Shown in pieces: positions 7,076-16,236 of a stretch of 64,000 bases of DNA. Under the pieces are notes generated by a model. The model worked only from the letters and a program-made list of their open reading frames with translations, was not told the origin of the DNA and did no database searches. The DNA is from Bacteroidales bacterium UBA4772 (GTDB taxonomy: Bacteria > Bacteroidota > Bacteroidia > Bacteroidales > VadinHA17), in NCBI GenBank assembly GCA_002403305.1, contig DHHM01000010.1:1-64000 (forward strand). Direction: 5' to 3'. Every line of letters starts with the position of its first letter. The stretch's first letter is position 1. The translations under genes and the position numbers were made by a program.

Positions 7076-9901
7076 TTATTTCAGAAGGGGTGCAAGAAAC
7101 CTTCCCGTATAATTATCCTTACTCTTTATAATCTTTTCGGGTGTGCCTGAAAACATAATCTCACCTCCTCCGCGGCCTCCCTCCTTACCCAGATCCACAA
7201 TATAGTCAGCCATCTTGATTACATCCATGTTATGTTCAATGACGATGATGGTGTTGCCCCTGTCAACCAGCCTGTCAAGCACCTCCAGCAGCACCCTGAC
7301 ATCGTCGAAATGAAGTCCTGTTGTAGGTTCGTCAAGGATGTAGAGAGTACGCCCCGTATCTTTTCTCGAGAGTTCCGTCGCCAGCTTGACCCTCTGAGAC
7401 TCGCCTCCCGACAGGGTAGTCGACGGCTGTCCAAGCCTGACGTAACCCAACCCCACATCCTGCAGTGTCTTTATCTTATGGTATATCGAAGGTATCCCCT
7501 TAAAAAACTCCACAGCGTTATCCACGGTCATCTCCAGAACATCATTCACTGATCTCCCCTTGTACTTGACCTCCAGCGTCTCCCTGTTATATCGTTTCCC
7601 CCCGCAGTCGGGGCACATCACGTATACGTCAGGAAGGAAATTCATCTCTATGGTCTTGACGCCTGCTCCCTCGCAGCCCTCGCACCTGCCGCCCTTGATG
7701 TTGAAGGAGAAACGTCCCGGACCAAAACCTCTCACTTTGGCATCGGGGGTCATGGCGAAGAGCTTGCGTATATCGGTAAAGACACCTGTATAGGTTGCCG
7801 GGTTTGACCTCGGGGTGCGCCCGATAGGTGCCTGGTCAACCTCTATGACCTTGTCGATGTTCTCCAGCCCGGTAATGTCACCGTAAGGCAGGGGCACCCT
7901 TCCGGCGCCATGGAGCTTCTTTGCCAGTGCCGGGTGGAGGGTATGGTTTATGAGCGACGATTTGCCGCTTCCTGACACTCCGGTAACGCAGGTGAACGTA
8001 CCGAGAGGCACTGTCATGGTGACACCTCTCAGGTTGTTTCCTGTGGCGCCGCTGATGGTCAGGAAGCTGCCGTTGCCCTCTCTCCTCTGCTTCGGCACGG
8101 GTATCTCCATGCGCCCGCTGAGATAATCAGCGGTGAGGGTGTCGGAGGCCAGTATCTCTTCCGGCGACCCCTGTGCTACGATTGTGCCACCGTGGACGCC
8201 GGCACCGGGACCTATATCTATGATATGATCTGCGCTGAGTATCATATCGCGGTCATGCTCCACAACAATGACAGAGTTACCCTCATCGCGCAGTTTGCGC
8301 AACGCCTCTATCAGCCTTCGGTTGTCGCGCTGGTGCAGGCCTATGCTCGGCTCATCGAGAATATAGAGCACATTGACCAGCTTTGACCCTATCTGTGTAG
8401 CAAGCCTGATGCGCTGGCTCTCTCCCCCGGAGAGGGTTCTGGCCCCCCGGTTCAGGGAGAGATAATCAAGTCCAACATCAAGCAGGAAACCGAGCCTCGA
8501 ACGCAACTCCTTGAGAATCTCGGAGGCAATCTTAAGCTGTCTTTCTGACATCCCGTCAGGAAGGCTGTCGATGAGGAGGCTGAGTTCAGCCAGGTCCATA
8601 GCCGCCAGCTCCCCGATATTTTTGCCTGCTATGCGAAACCAGAGCGACTCCTTCTTCAGGCGGGTGCCACCGCACTCCGGACAAGTCTGATACTGAACAT
8701 ACTGTTCCTTACCCTTTCCGTTGGCCCTGCGCCCGGAGGCCGCTTCCTGGTTGCCCACATAGTTAACAACGCCTTCAAAGGTCATGAAGTAGTTGGAGGT
8801 AAGACCCAACGGGGTGTTTGACAGCTTAAGCACCTCATCCGATCCGAAGAAAAGCTTGTTCAAAGCCTCTTCACTGATTTCCCCTACTGGTGTGTCGACG
8901 GTGAAACCGTACTTCTCACCCAGGGCCTCTATCATCCAGAAAATCCATATGTTGCGGTATTTGCCCAGCGGTTCTATCCCTCCTCTGCGGATGCTCAGCG
9001 AAGGGTCAGGCATCATCCTCTTTATATCGACCTCGGAGATCTCTCCCAGCCCGTTGCACTTCGGACAGGCGCCCTGCGGGGAGTTGAACGAGAAGGTGTG
9101 AGGGGCAGGCTCATCATACGATATCCCCGTCACCGGGCACATCAGATGGCGACTGAAATAACGGTGACTGCCGTCGTCTGCATCAAGCACCATCATCACA
9201 CCGTCACCGCGGTCGAGAGCCAGAAACACTGCATCGCGAAGCCTTTTCTCCGTGACATGGCCGGTTTGGAACTTATCTATCACCAACTCAATGAAATGCG
9301 ACTTATACCTGTCGAGCTTCAGCGCCGGCTTAATCTCCTGAATCTCTCCGTCGATGCGGGCATAAAGGAATCCCTTTCTCCGCAGCTGCTCGAAGAGCTC
9401 CTTGTAATGCCCCTTCCTCCCCCTTATTAACGGTGCCAGGATAAACACCCTCTTCTGATCATAATCTGAAGCTATCAGTTCAATGATCTGATCATCAGAG
9501 TATTTAACCATCTTTTCGCCGGACTCATGGGAATAAGCATCTGCCGCCCGTGCGTAGAGCAGCCTCAGGAAGTCATAGATCTCGGTGATGGTACCGACTG
9601 TTGAGCGGGGGTTTTTATTGGTGGTCTTCTGCTCAATGGAAATCACCGGACTGAGTCCTGTTATCCGGTCTACATCAGGTCTCTCCATGCCACCAAGGAA
9701 CTGACGGGCATAGGCAGAGAGGGTCTCCATATACCGTCTCTGGCCCTCGGCATATATGGTGTCAAAAGCGAGTGACGATTTGCCGCTGCCGCTGAGGCCG
9801 GTGACCACCACCAGCTGATTACGCGGTATCGTGAGGCTGATGTTGCGAAGGTTATGCACCCTCGCTCCAAAAACCTTTATCTCATTCTTATGCTCTGACA
9901 T
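7076..9901 (-). CDS. uvrA: excinuclease ABC subunit A
   Basis: UvrA is the damage-sensing ATPase of nucleotide excision repair. The 941-residue length is normal. Visible features are two ABC ATPase halves: Walker A GLSGSGKSSLAFDT with signature TLSGGESQRIRLATQ and Walker B VLYILDEPSIGLH, then GVSGSGKSSLINHT with TLSGGESQRVKLATE and LYILDEPTTGLH. The zinc-binding CPKCNGLG, CPECGGTR, CEGCEGAG and CPDCGGKR pairs are intact. The ATG lies 8 bases after the stop of the lytic transglycosylase gene, indicating one transcript. Confidence 0.97.
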   Translation of the reverse strand: MSEHKNEIKVFGARVHNLRNISLTIPRNQLVVVTGLSGSGKSSLAFDTIYAEGQRRYMETLSAYARQFLGGMERPDVDRITGLSPVISIEQKTTNKNPRSTVGTITEIYDFLRLLYARAADAYSHESGEKMVKYSDDQIIELIASDYDQKRVFILAPLIRGRKGHYKELFEQLRRKGFLYARIDGEIQEIKPALKLDRYKSHFIELVIDKFQTGHVTEKRLRDAVFLALDRGDGVMMVLDADDGSHRYFSRHLMCPVTGISYDEPAPHTFSFNSPQGACPKCNGLGEISEVDIKRMMPDPSLSIRRGGIEPLGKYRNIWIFWMIEALGEKYGFTVDTPVGEISEEALNKLFFGSDEVLKLSNTPLGLTSNYFMTFEGVVNYVGNQEAASGRRANGKGKEQYVQYQTCPECGGTRLKKESLWFRIAGKNIGELAAMDLAELSLLIDSLPDGMSERQLKIASEILKELRSRLGFLLDVGLDYLSLNRGARTLSGGESQRIRLATQIGSKLVNVLYILDEPSIGLHQRDNRRLIEALRKLRDEGNSVIVVEHDRDMILSADHIIDIGPGAGVHGGTIVAQGSPEEILASDTLTADYLSGRMEIPVPKQRREGNGSFLTISGATGNNLRGVTMTVPLGTFTCVTGVSGSGKSSLINHTLHPALAKKLHGAGRVPLPYGDITGLENIDKVIEVDQAPIGRTPRSNPATYTGVFTDIRKLFAMTPDAKVRGFGPGRFSFNIKGGRCEGCEGAGVKTIEMNFLPDVYVMCPDCGGKRYNRETLEVKYKGRSVNDVLEMTVDNAVEFFKGIPSIYHKIKTLQDVGLGYVRLGQPSTTLSGGESQRVKLATELSRKDTGRTLYILDEPTTGLHFDDVRVLLEVLDRLVDRGNTIIVIEHNMDVIKMADYIVDLGKEGGRGGGEIMFSGTPEKIIKSKDNYTGRFLAPLLK

Positions 9902-9909
9902 AGAGCATG

Positions 9910-10848
9910 TTATAAACCCGTGGTGATTCTTGCGTCCTTCTCAGGAACTCTTATGATATATTCCCTGCCGCTGCTGTTGGTCAGGAATGGCTTGCGAAGC
10001 CATGGATTGAGGAACTTAAGTATTTTGTAGTTTGTCCCGAAATGCCTTGCAAACTGCTCAAAACTGGTAACGGCACTGTCAACGGCTACCTCCCTGTAAG
10101 GGACTGGTGGGTAGAGATCCGGTTCAGTGACCAGGAACCCGTATCTGGACGGATCTGAGATCACAAGCTTCAGTGCCACGATGCGGAAGACATAACGTGC
10201 CGTCTCCTCATTCAGCAACAGGTCATAGTAGTTAGTCTCCTTCTGTATCCCTATCTGCTCACTTATTCCGCTGAAGCCATTGTTGTATGATGCGGCTGCC
10301 ATGGTCCAGCTGCCGTATCTTTCATATGCCTTTTTGAAATAACTGCAGGCAAACCGGGTTGACTTTTCAAGGTTGTACCGGTCGTCAACCTCCTTGTTGA
10401 TGGTGAGACCGAATTCTCTTCCGGTACTCTCCATAATCTGCCAGAAGCCTGTGGCACCTGCAGGCGAGATTACATTTGCCAGGTCACTCTCGGCACAGGC
10501 CAGGTACTTGAAGTCATCAGGGATGCCGTTCTCTGCAAGTATCTTCTCAATCTCCGGGAAATATCTCCCTGCCCTCTTTATGGTGAGCAGCGTGGAGCCG
10601 TGCCTGTAGGCCGTGGCATTCAGTTCCCTGTCGAGGCTCTCACGGGTATCGAAATTCTGCAGGGGCATCTCCTCTCCGGCAAAAGAGACGGCTTCAGGCA
10701 GGGCCCATGAAGCAGCTGTAAGTGCACTCTCTTCATAGTCAGGCGATTCCGCTTGCAGGTCATCTGCTGAAACAAGTAATGTAAAAACAAAGCCTGCGCT
10801 GAGCAGCAGCAGAATTGCAAGAGTGGCCTTTCCTGGTGTAAATTTCAT
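9910..10848 (-). CDS. membrane-bound lytic transglycosylase, MltD-like
   Basis: This 312-residue exported protein has an N-terminal hydrophobic signal (LAILLLLSAGFVFTLLVSA), then a GH23 SLT domain at about residues 100-220. The motifs are CAESDLANVISPAGATGFWQ, containing the catalytic Glu, followed by DDRYNLEKSTRFACSYF and AAASYNNG. A C-terminal LysM-like segment (FEQFARHFGTNYKILKFLNP) would bind peptidoglycan. It cleaves glycan strands between MurNAc and GlcNAc, leaving 1,6-anhydroMurNAc ends. It is the first gene of the operon with uvrA and the LOG gene. Confidence 0.88.
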   Translation of the reverse strand: MKFTPGKATLAILLLLSAGFVFTLLVSADDLQAESPDYEESALTAASWALPEAVSFAGEEMPLQNFDTRESLDRELNATAYRHGSTLLTIKRAGRYFPEIEKILAENGIPDDFKYLACAESDLANVISPAGATGFWQIMESTGREFGLTINKEVDDRYNLEKSTRFACSYFKKAYERYGSWTMAAASYNNGFSGISEQIGIQKETNYYDLLLNEETARYVFRIVALKLVISDPSRYGFLVTEPDLYPPVPYREVAVDSAVTSFEQFARHFGTNYKILKFLNPWLRKPFLTNSSGREYIIRVPEKDARITTGL

Positions 10849-10873
10849 TTCCCCGACGTTAATTTTGAAACTG

Positions 10874-10881
10874 CAAAAGTA
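10874..10881 (-). promoter_or_regulatory. putative promoter of the MltD-like/uvrA operon
   Basis: The minus strand reads TACTTTTG, a perfect TAnnTTTG box, 25 bases before the ATG at 10848. The rest of 10849-11127 shows only a 12 bp palindrome (CATCCCGGGATG, 11095-11106) and no gene. Confidence 0.5.
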
Positions 10882-11127
10882 GCGAAATTATTGCTTTTGG
10901 GGAAGGAAAAGCAGGGGCGAAACGGGATAATTAAGCAATTGACGCGGTGACCTCTGCAGAAGCCCGGGGAGAGGAGAAAGCAGTAAGCCGGATGAGGGAA
11001 TTCAGAATTTGGATAAGAGACCCGAACTGGCGTCCGGGGGATGTGAGGAAGCAGAACGGATGATCTCAAAACTTAAATAAGAGTCCTGGGCAGGCATCCC
11101 GGGATGGGAGCAGATGGAAAGGGGATC

Positions 11128-12432
11128 TTAGAATTTGAAGAAGAAGCCTGAATATATGCCCAGGGAGTAGGGTTTGTACAGGGCACCGGAAATATCACTG
11201 AGCGGTGTCATGTAGTATCGGAGTACCGGTTCAAAGTTGAAGGAGATATTGGTTGAGATGCTATATTCCATCCCGAGCCCCAGCTGGCTGCTGATGTTGT
11301 AGGGATTTACTCCTTCGGTATGGCCTACACGAATGAGATCGGAACCCTGTCCGGTGTAGGCAGCGTTGTCAACCAGCAGGCCGTAGGCCACTCCCCCGGA
11401 GAGGTTCAGTCCCATTCTTCCGTCGATCACCTTATAGCGCACCAGCAGTGGCAGTTCAAGGTAACGGAACACCTGCCGTATCTCACTGCCCACCTGTGTC
11501 AGGTTGTATTTTGACGGGTCAGCGCCCTGCACCAGTGAGCCCACCCTGTTACCGGCGTCAGTAAGGTAAAGGTCGGTGTTGCCGGCCCGGATCATACCGG
11601 AGGCTGTCTCAACGGAGTAGAGGTAGTTACTCTTGACGGCATAGTAATCGGAGAGACCTGCAAAGACATCGACTTCATTGATAGTCTGACCCACTGATGC
11701 CAGTCCGATACCGGAATGGATCGTCAGGCGGTCGGAGATCCTGTACCCGACTGTCACTCCTGTAGTATATGAAGGTCTTGAGCTTTCACTGCTCATCAGT
11801 TCAGCCAGCCTGGCATCCTGTCCCTGTGGTGATATACCCACGGAGGGAGAGAGTGAGGCACCGACCAAAAAGCGTTGCCCCGCCGCCCTGCTGCTTACCT
11901 CTGCCAGTTCCGGCATTGCCGTATTGCCGGCACCTGTAAGTCGACCTGCTGTTATCACCGTTATCTCATCTGACGAAAAGGGGAGCGATTCTTCAGACTC
12001 CCTGCCCGCACCGGTCATGCCTGCCAGCAGAGGCTGCTGATCATCTGCCACAACCGGCGGACCTGTTGCAATGCCTTCATTAAGATCACGGACAACTGTC
12101 ATTGCATCATCGGGAGGCGCACTGTGTACAGCAGATTCTTCCATGGCATCCGTGGGGGAGCTGCTCACCCTGACAGCCTGCTGTTCACCGCTGGGTATGG
12201 TCATCTCCGCCATCCGGGTGCCGGTCTCATTGCTGCGCAGGTACCAGCCGGCCACCAGGGCAAGCGACACCAGTGCGGCGATGCCCGCAGCAATGGATGT
12301 GACAGTCTTGAAGGCTGAGCGCCTGGAGGGCATGGGAGGTATATTCTCCCAGACATCAGACGGCGGAAGGACCTCCAGGTCTTTCAGTCCGTTACGGAAA
12401 ACAACGTCAATATTTGGCTCCCTGTTAAACAT
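11128..12432 (-). CDS. anti-sigma-like/outer-membrane beta-barrel fusion protein
   Basis: The 434-residue protein starts with a short cytoplasmic region typical of Bacteroidota partners of ECF sigma factors (LKDLEVLPPSDVWENIPPMP). One transmembrane helix follows at about residues 45-65 (SIAAGIAALVSLALVAGWYL), then a Ser/Thr/Glu-rich linker. The C-terminal half resembles the PF13568 barrel (VGASLSPSVGISPQ, TTGVTVGYRISDRLTIHSG, ending SLGIYSGFFFKF). The ATG overlaps the sigma gene by 8 bases. How a protein with an inner-membrane helix also presents an outer-membrane-type barrel is unresolved, though the architecture recurs in the phylum. An anti-sigma role is inferred from context. Confidence 0.7.
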   Translation of the reverse strand: MFNREPNIDVVFRNGLKDLEVLPPSDVWENIPPMPSRRSAFKTVTSIAAGIAALVSLALVAGWYLRSNETGTRMAEMTIPSGEQQAVRVSSSPTDAMEESAVHSAPPDDAMTVVRDLNEGIATGPPVVADDQQPLLAGMTGAGRESEESLPFSSDEITVITAGRLTGAGNTAMPELAEVSSRAAGQRFLVGASLSPSVGISPQGQDARLAELMSSESSRPSYTTGVTVGYRISDRLTIHSGIGLASVGQTINEVDVFAGLSDYYAVKSNYLYSVETASGMIRAGNTDLYLTDAGNRVGSLVQGADPSKYNLTQVGSEIRQVFRYLELPLLVRYKVIDGRMGLNLSGGVAYGLLVDNAAYTGQGSDLIRVGHTEGVNPYNISSQLGLGMEYSISTNISFNFEPVLRYYMTPLSDISGALYKPYSLGIYSGFFFKF

Positions 12433-12985
12433 TTACCATTTTCCTTGTGACACCTGTCAGAAGCACTACCTTCTTCTGAAGTATTAATCTTGCCCTTGAG
12501 AGATTCGATTTGCTGGTACCTTCAGAGATACCGATCATCTCACCAATCTCCCTGTGGGAATATCCTTCTATGGCATAGAGGTTAAAGACCATCCTGTATT
12601 TCGGCGGCAGCTCCATGATCATATTCAGGAGGTCGTAAGCCTCCAGTCCTGCAAAATCGCTGGTATTGGGTTCGGCTTCCGGCTCCGGCACATCCTCAAT
12701 GTCATCAACCCTGCTGAGGTAGTACCTGTTGCGGTACCTCTCAAGCGAGGTGTTGACGATGATCCTCCTCATCCATCCTTCAAAAGAACCTTCATGGTTG
12801 TAGCGCGACAGGTTATCAAAGATCTTGATAAAACCCTCCTGCAGGACATCCCTGGCCTCCTCCGTGTTGCCTGCATACTGAAGGCATACGGCATAGAGTT
12901 TCGGCGCGTACCTGCGGTAAAGGAGTTCCTGATCGCGTCTGCTTCCTGACAGACAGCCGTCAATTATGTCCTTTTCCTTTTGCAA
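12425..12985 (-). CDS. ECF RNA polymerase sigma factor
   Basis: This 186-residue sigma-70 family protein has region 2 (LLYRRYAPKLYAVCLQYAGN, ARDVLQEGFIKIFDNL) and region 4 (LPPKYRMVFNLYAIEGYSHR, EIGEMIGISEGTSKSNLSRA). Region 3 is absent, as expected of ECF factors. The start must be TTG at 12985: a stop lies eight codons upstream and the next ATG is far inside region 2. It overlaps the downstream anti-sigma/barrel gene and forms a sigma/partner cassette. The inducing signal is not evident. Confidence 0.9.
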   Translation of the reverse strand: MQKEKDIIDGCLSGSRRDQELLYRRYAPKLYAVCLQYAGNTEEARDVLQEGFIKIFDNLSRYNHEGSFEGWMRRIIVNTSLERYRNRYYLSRVDDIEDVPEPEAEPNTSDFAGLEAYDLLNMIMELPPKYRMVFNLYAIEGYSHREIGEMIGISEGTSKSNLSRARLILQKKVVLLTGVTRKMVNV

Positions 12986-13006
12986 ACCCGCTTTTTTCTC
13001 GAGTTA

Positions 13007-13038
13007 TAAAGATAGGAAATAATATCTGACCCTGTCAA
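13007..13038 (-). promoter_or_regulatory. putative sigma-factor gene promoter
   Basis: The minus strand has TTG (13036-13038), a 21-base spacer, and TATCTTTA (13007-13014), one base from TAnnTTTG. The predicted transcript start is only about 15 bases before the TTG start codon of the sigma gene. Confidence 0.4.
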
Positions 13039-13096
13039 CAGATTGATGTTAAAAAGGGATCAAAGGTTGCGTTACATAAAAAATTCCGTGTTGTTT

Positions 13097-13311
13097 TCAG
13101 CCTTGAATCGCTTCACCCGCGGCCGTTCCTGCCGCCTTCACGACTGCTGTCTATCCGTGGATAGCCTCTCCGAGTGCCGCCGTGGCCGTCTCCCTGACTG
13201 TCCCTACCCGTGGATAGCCTCTCCGAGTGCCGCCGTGGCCACTTTTTTGACAGCTGCCTACCCGTGGATGGCCTCTCCGAGTGCCGCCGCTGCCGCCTCC
13301 ATAATTCCTTC
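13097..13311 (-). repeat. four tandem 53-54 bp copies of the lpdA 3' end
   Basis: Four units lie end to end: 13258-13311 (the real lpdA terminus), 13204-13257, 13151-13203 and 13097-13150, with lengths 54, 54, 53 and 54. Each ends in a stop codon in its own frame. Units one to three share the core GGCGGCACTCGGAGAGGC. The second unit, read on past the lpdA stop in frame, encodes AAVKKVATAALGEAIHG. The fourth, more diverged, encodes TAVVKAAGTAAGEAIQG. Confidence 0.9.
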
Positions 13312-14652
13312 AGACATTGTCGGGTGGGGGTGTATGCTGCGTATCAGGTCTTGAGCCGTGGCTCCCATCCTGCGTGCTGTCACTATCGAGGAGATCATCT
13401 CGGTTACGTTCATACCTATCATGTGGCCGCCAATGAGCCTGTCGTCTGCAGCATTGAACACCAGTTTGACGAAACCCTCACGTGCACCCGCGGCTGAGGC
13501 TTTGCCGGAGGCCATAAACATGAACTTGCCTGTTTTGGTCTCAATGCCCGCCTCCCTGGCGGTCTCCTCACTCATGCCGCAGGAGGCAACCTCCGGAGTG
13601 GTGTATGTGCATCCGGGGATGTTTCCGTAGTCAACAGGCTCGGGGGCATGACCCGCAATCTTCTCAACGCACACTATGGCTTCGGCTGACGCCACATGTG
13701 CCAGCGCCGGGCCCGGCACCACGTCACCGATGGCATACACGCCCTCCACGGAGGTACGGTAGAATTCATCAACGACTATCTTTCCGCGGTCAGTCTTCAC
13801 ACCCGACTCCTCCAGACCAATTCCTTCAATGTTGGGAGTGATGCCCACAGCAGAGAGCACCACATCCGTCTCTACCTGCACCTCACCCTTCGGGGTCTTA
13901 ACAGTGACAAGACAACGCTCACCTGATGTGTCAACCTTTTCCACTGAAGATCCGGTCATGATCTTCATCTTTGCCTTCCTGAATGCCCTTTCCAGGGTGC
14001 GTGACACCTCCTCATCCTCCAGGGGCAGCAGCCGTGGCATGAACTCCACCAGGGTCACCTCGGTGCCCATCGACCTGTAGAATCCGGCAAACTCGCTGCC
14101 GATGGCGCCCGAGCCTACAACCACCATCGAAGCAGGTAGTTCGGGCAGACTCATCGCCTCGCGGTAACCAATGATCTTCCTGCCGTCCTGCTTCAGGTTC
14201 GGCAGTTCGCGCGACCGTGCACCCGTGGCTATGATTATATGCTTTGCACTGTAGCTCTCCCTCGTGCCGTCAGTTGCCTCCACCTCAACGGTACCGGCAC
14301 CCTTCAGTCGGCCGAACCCGTTGATCACAGGTATGTTGTGCTTCTTGAAGAGATACTGTACTCCTTTGCTCATGGCATCGGCCACTCCCCTGCTGCGGGT
14401 AATTACCGCGCCGAAATCAGGTGACGGCGTCTCGCCGGCATTGATGCCGTAATCGGACGCGTGTCGCGCATAATCAAGCACCTGGGCACTCTTCAGCAAG
14501 GCCTTCGTGGGTATGCAACCCCAGTTCAGGCAGATGCCCCCTGTCTCAGCCTTTTCAATCACCGCGGCCTTCATACCCAGCTGTGAAGCCCTGACAGCAG
14601 CAACATAGCCGCCGGGACCGCTTCCAATGATCAGAATATCAAATTCATTCAT
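13258..14652 (-). CDS. lpdA: dihydrolipoyl dehydrogenase
   Basis: This 464-residue flavoprotein reoxidises dihydrolipoamide in 2-oxoacid dehydrogenase or glycine cleavage complexes, passing electrons to NAD. It has the FAD site GSGPGGYVAA, the redox disulfide GGICLNWGCIPTKALLKSA, the NAD site VVVGSGAIGSEFAGFY, YAIGDVVPGPALAHVASAEA, and the catalytic HPHPTMSE (His-x-x-x-x-Glu) at the dimer interface. No E1 or E2 component is nearby. Its ATG overlaps the znuB stop by 4 bases, so it is translated from the zinc-transport operon. The 3' end is part of a 54 bp tandem repeat. Confidence 0.93.
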   Translation of the reverse strand: MNEFDILIIGSGPGGYVAAVRASQLGMKAAVIEKAETGGICLNWGCIPTKALLKSAQVLDYARHASDYGINAGETPSPDFGAVITRSRGVADAMSKGVQYLFKKHNIPVINGFGRLKGAGTVEVEATDGTRESYSAKHIIIATGARSRELPNLKQDGRKIIGYREAMSLPELPASMVVVGSGAIGSEFAGFYRSMGTEVTLVEFMPRLLPLEDEEVSRTLERAFRKAKMKIMTGSSVEKVDTSGERCLVTVKTPKGEVQVETDVVLSAVGITPNIEGIGLEESGVKTDRGKIVVDEFYRTSVEGVYAIGDVVPGPALAHVASAEAIVCVEKIAGHAPEPVDYGNIPGCTYTTPEVASCGMSEETAREAGIETKTGKFMFMASGKASAAGAREGFVKLVFNAADDRLIGGHMIGMNVTEMISSIVTARRMGATAQDLIRSIHPHPTMSEGIMEAAAAALGEAIHG

Positions 14653-15491
14653 GTTACTGACTTTTTTATTTTATCGGAACTGCGCCTCCTGCTTAGAGTG
14701 CGCACCGCCCGTGCTGTCAACCAGAACAACACCAGTACCGTTACGATTGTTGCGCCTGTCGGCAAATTTATAAACCACGAAACGGCAAACCCGGCACTGA
14801 TGGCAATAAAGCTGACAACCGTTGAGAGCACTATTATCCGCAGGTATTCCCTTGTAAAGAGCATCACTATATTGGCCGGGATGGTAAGCAGTGCGATTAT
14901 CATTATCACACCTGCCATCCGTATGTTCAGCACAATGGCCAGTCCTGTCAGACCTACAGATATATACTTGAAGAGATCAACGTGGGTTGTGAAGGTACGT
15001 GCATAGCTCTCGTCAAATGATATATAGAGCAAGGTCCTGTAAAATAGTGCCGTATAGGCTATAAGAACCAGCGAGATAATTCCCAGTGCAATGATATCTC
15101 CGTAGGTTACGGTCAGGATGCTGCCGAACAGGTAACTCATAAGGTTCGGTGCATAACCGGGTGTCAGGTATATGAATATAATACCTACCGCCATCCCGAG
15201 CGCCCAAAGTATACCGATGGCGCTGTCCTCGCGCATCCTGCCCCTGGCTGACATGTACTCCATGCCGAGAGCAGCGCCCAGACCGAAGACGGCTGCGCCA
15301 AGCACCGGGCTGATACCCAGGAAGTAGCCCAACCCTATCCCCCCGAAGGAGGCATGGGTGATGCCACCGCTGAGGAAGACCAGCCTCTTTGAGACAATGT
15401 ATGTTCCGGCAATACCTGCGGTGATGCTGGCAAAGAGGGCCCCCAGAAGTGACCTGACGACAAACGAGTATTCAAACAGGTTCTCCATCAT
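14649..15491 (-). CDS. znuB: zinc/manganese ABC transporter permease
   Basis: This 280-residue permease has about eight or nine transmembrane helices and ABC-3 family motifs (GIAGTYIVSKRLVFLSGGIT, ASFGGIGLGYFLGI, MIIALLTIPANIVMLFTREY). With ZnuC and ZnuA it would form an inner-membrane importer for Zn(II) or Mn(II). It overlaps znuC by 4 bases upstream and lpdA by 4 bases downstream. The metal cannot be fixed from the permease; zinc is favoured because of the His-rich binding protein. Confidence 0.88.
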   Translation of the reverse strand: MMENLFEYSFVVRSLLGALFASITAGIAGTYIVSKRLVFLSGGITHASFGGIGLGYFLGISPVLGAAVFGLGAALGMEYMSARGRMREDSAIGILWALGMAVGIIFIYLTPGYAPNLMSYLFGSILTVTYGDIIALGIISLVLIAYTALFYRTLLYISFDESYARTFTTHVDLFKYISVGLTGLAIVLNIRMAGVIMIIALLTIPANIVMLFTREYLRIIVLSTVVSFIAISAGFAVSWFINLPTGATIVTVLVLFWLTARAVRTLSRRRSSDKIKKSVT

Positions 15492-16234
15492 TCATGCTTG
15501 TGGAGTACAACATGAGGCACATCACCGTGGGTGACAAGCTGAATGGGACAGCCGTACAGCCTGAGATCCTCCTCTGTTATTTTGCTGTGGGGATGGTAGA
15601 AGAGCGACCTGTTGACGCAGGCGAACGACTTGACCCATGAGGAGATCATGCCCACATCGTGTGACACCATCATGATGGTCATGCGCTCATTGAGCAGCCT
15701 CAGCCTGTCATAAAAGTCAGCCTCAAATGAAGTGTCAACATATGTGGCAGGCTCGTCGAGCAGAAGCAGTCGCGGCGACCCTGAAACCGCCCTGGCCAGG
15801 TAGACGCGCTGCAGCTGTCCGCCCGACAGCTCATTGAGGGGCTGGCGTGCGAGTGCAGTAAGGCCAAGCTGCTCCATGATCTCCCCGGCATGCTTTTTAT
15901 CCTTGCGCCCCATGCCACCTCTGGCTCCCTTGCCGTGCATCATCCCTGAGAGAACCACATCCTCTACCGTCACCGGAAAGAGAGTGTCGCCCTGTGCCAC
16001 CTGCGGCATGTAGCCAATCTGATTATATCTGAGATTGCCCGGAGAGAAGTCGACCCTGCCTGAGAAAGGCTTAAGCAATCCCAGAATCACCTTCAGCAGG
16101 GTTGTCTTGCCACCCCCGTTGGGACCGATGATGCCGATGAAGTCGTTCTCCTCAACCTGCATGGTGATGTCACGCAGGACAACCTTATCCTCGTAACCGG
16201 CTGTCAGGGATTCTATGCTGAAAAGGATACTCAT
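15488..16234 (-). CDS. znuC: zinc/manganese ABC transporter ATP-binding protein
   Basis: This 248-residue ATPase has Walker A GPNGGGKTTLLKV, signature LSGGQLQRVYLARA, Walker B LLLLDEPATYVD, and the switch histidine in MMVSHDVG. It powers import through ZnuB. The gene lies between znuA (15 bases upstream, within a repeat) and znuB (4-base overlap). The start codon is 3 bases from the repeat array at 16237-16348. Confidence 0.92.
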   Translation of the reverse strand: MSILFSIESLTAGYEDKVVLRDITMQVEENDFIGIIGPNGGGKTTLLKVILGLLKPFSGRVDFSPGNLRYNQIGYMPQVAQGDTLFPVTVEDVVLSGMMHGKGARGGMGRKDKKHAGEIMEQLGLTALARQPLNELSGGQLQRVYLARAVSGSPRLLLLDEPATYVDTSFEADFYDRLRLLNERMTIMMVSHDVGMISSWVKSFACVNRSLFYHPHSKITEEDLRLYGCPIQLVTHGDVPHVVLHKHE

Positions 16235-16236
16235 AT

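Noticed and set aside
13043..13257. Short plus-strand open frames across the lpdA repeat
   Set aside because: They are by-products of the 54 bp tandem duplication, with no start signal or recognisable protein.
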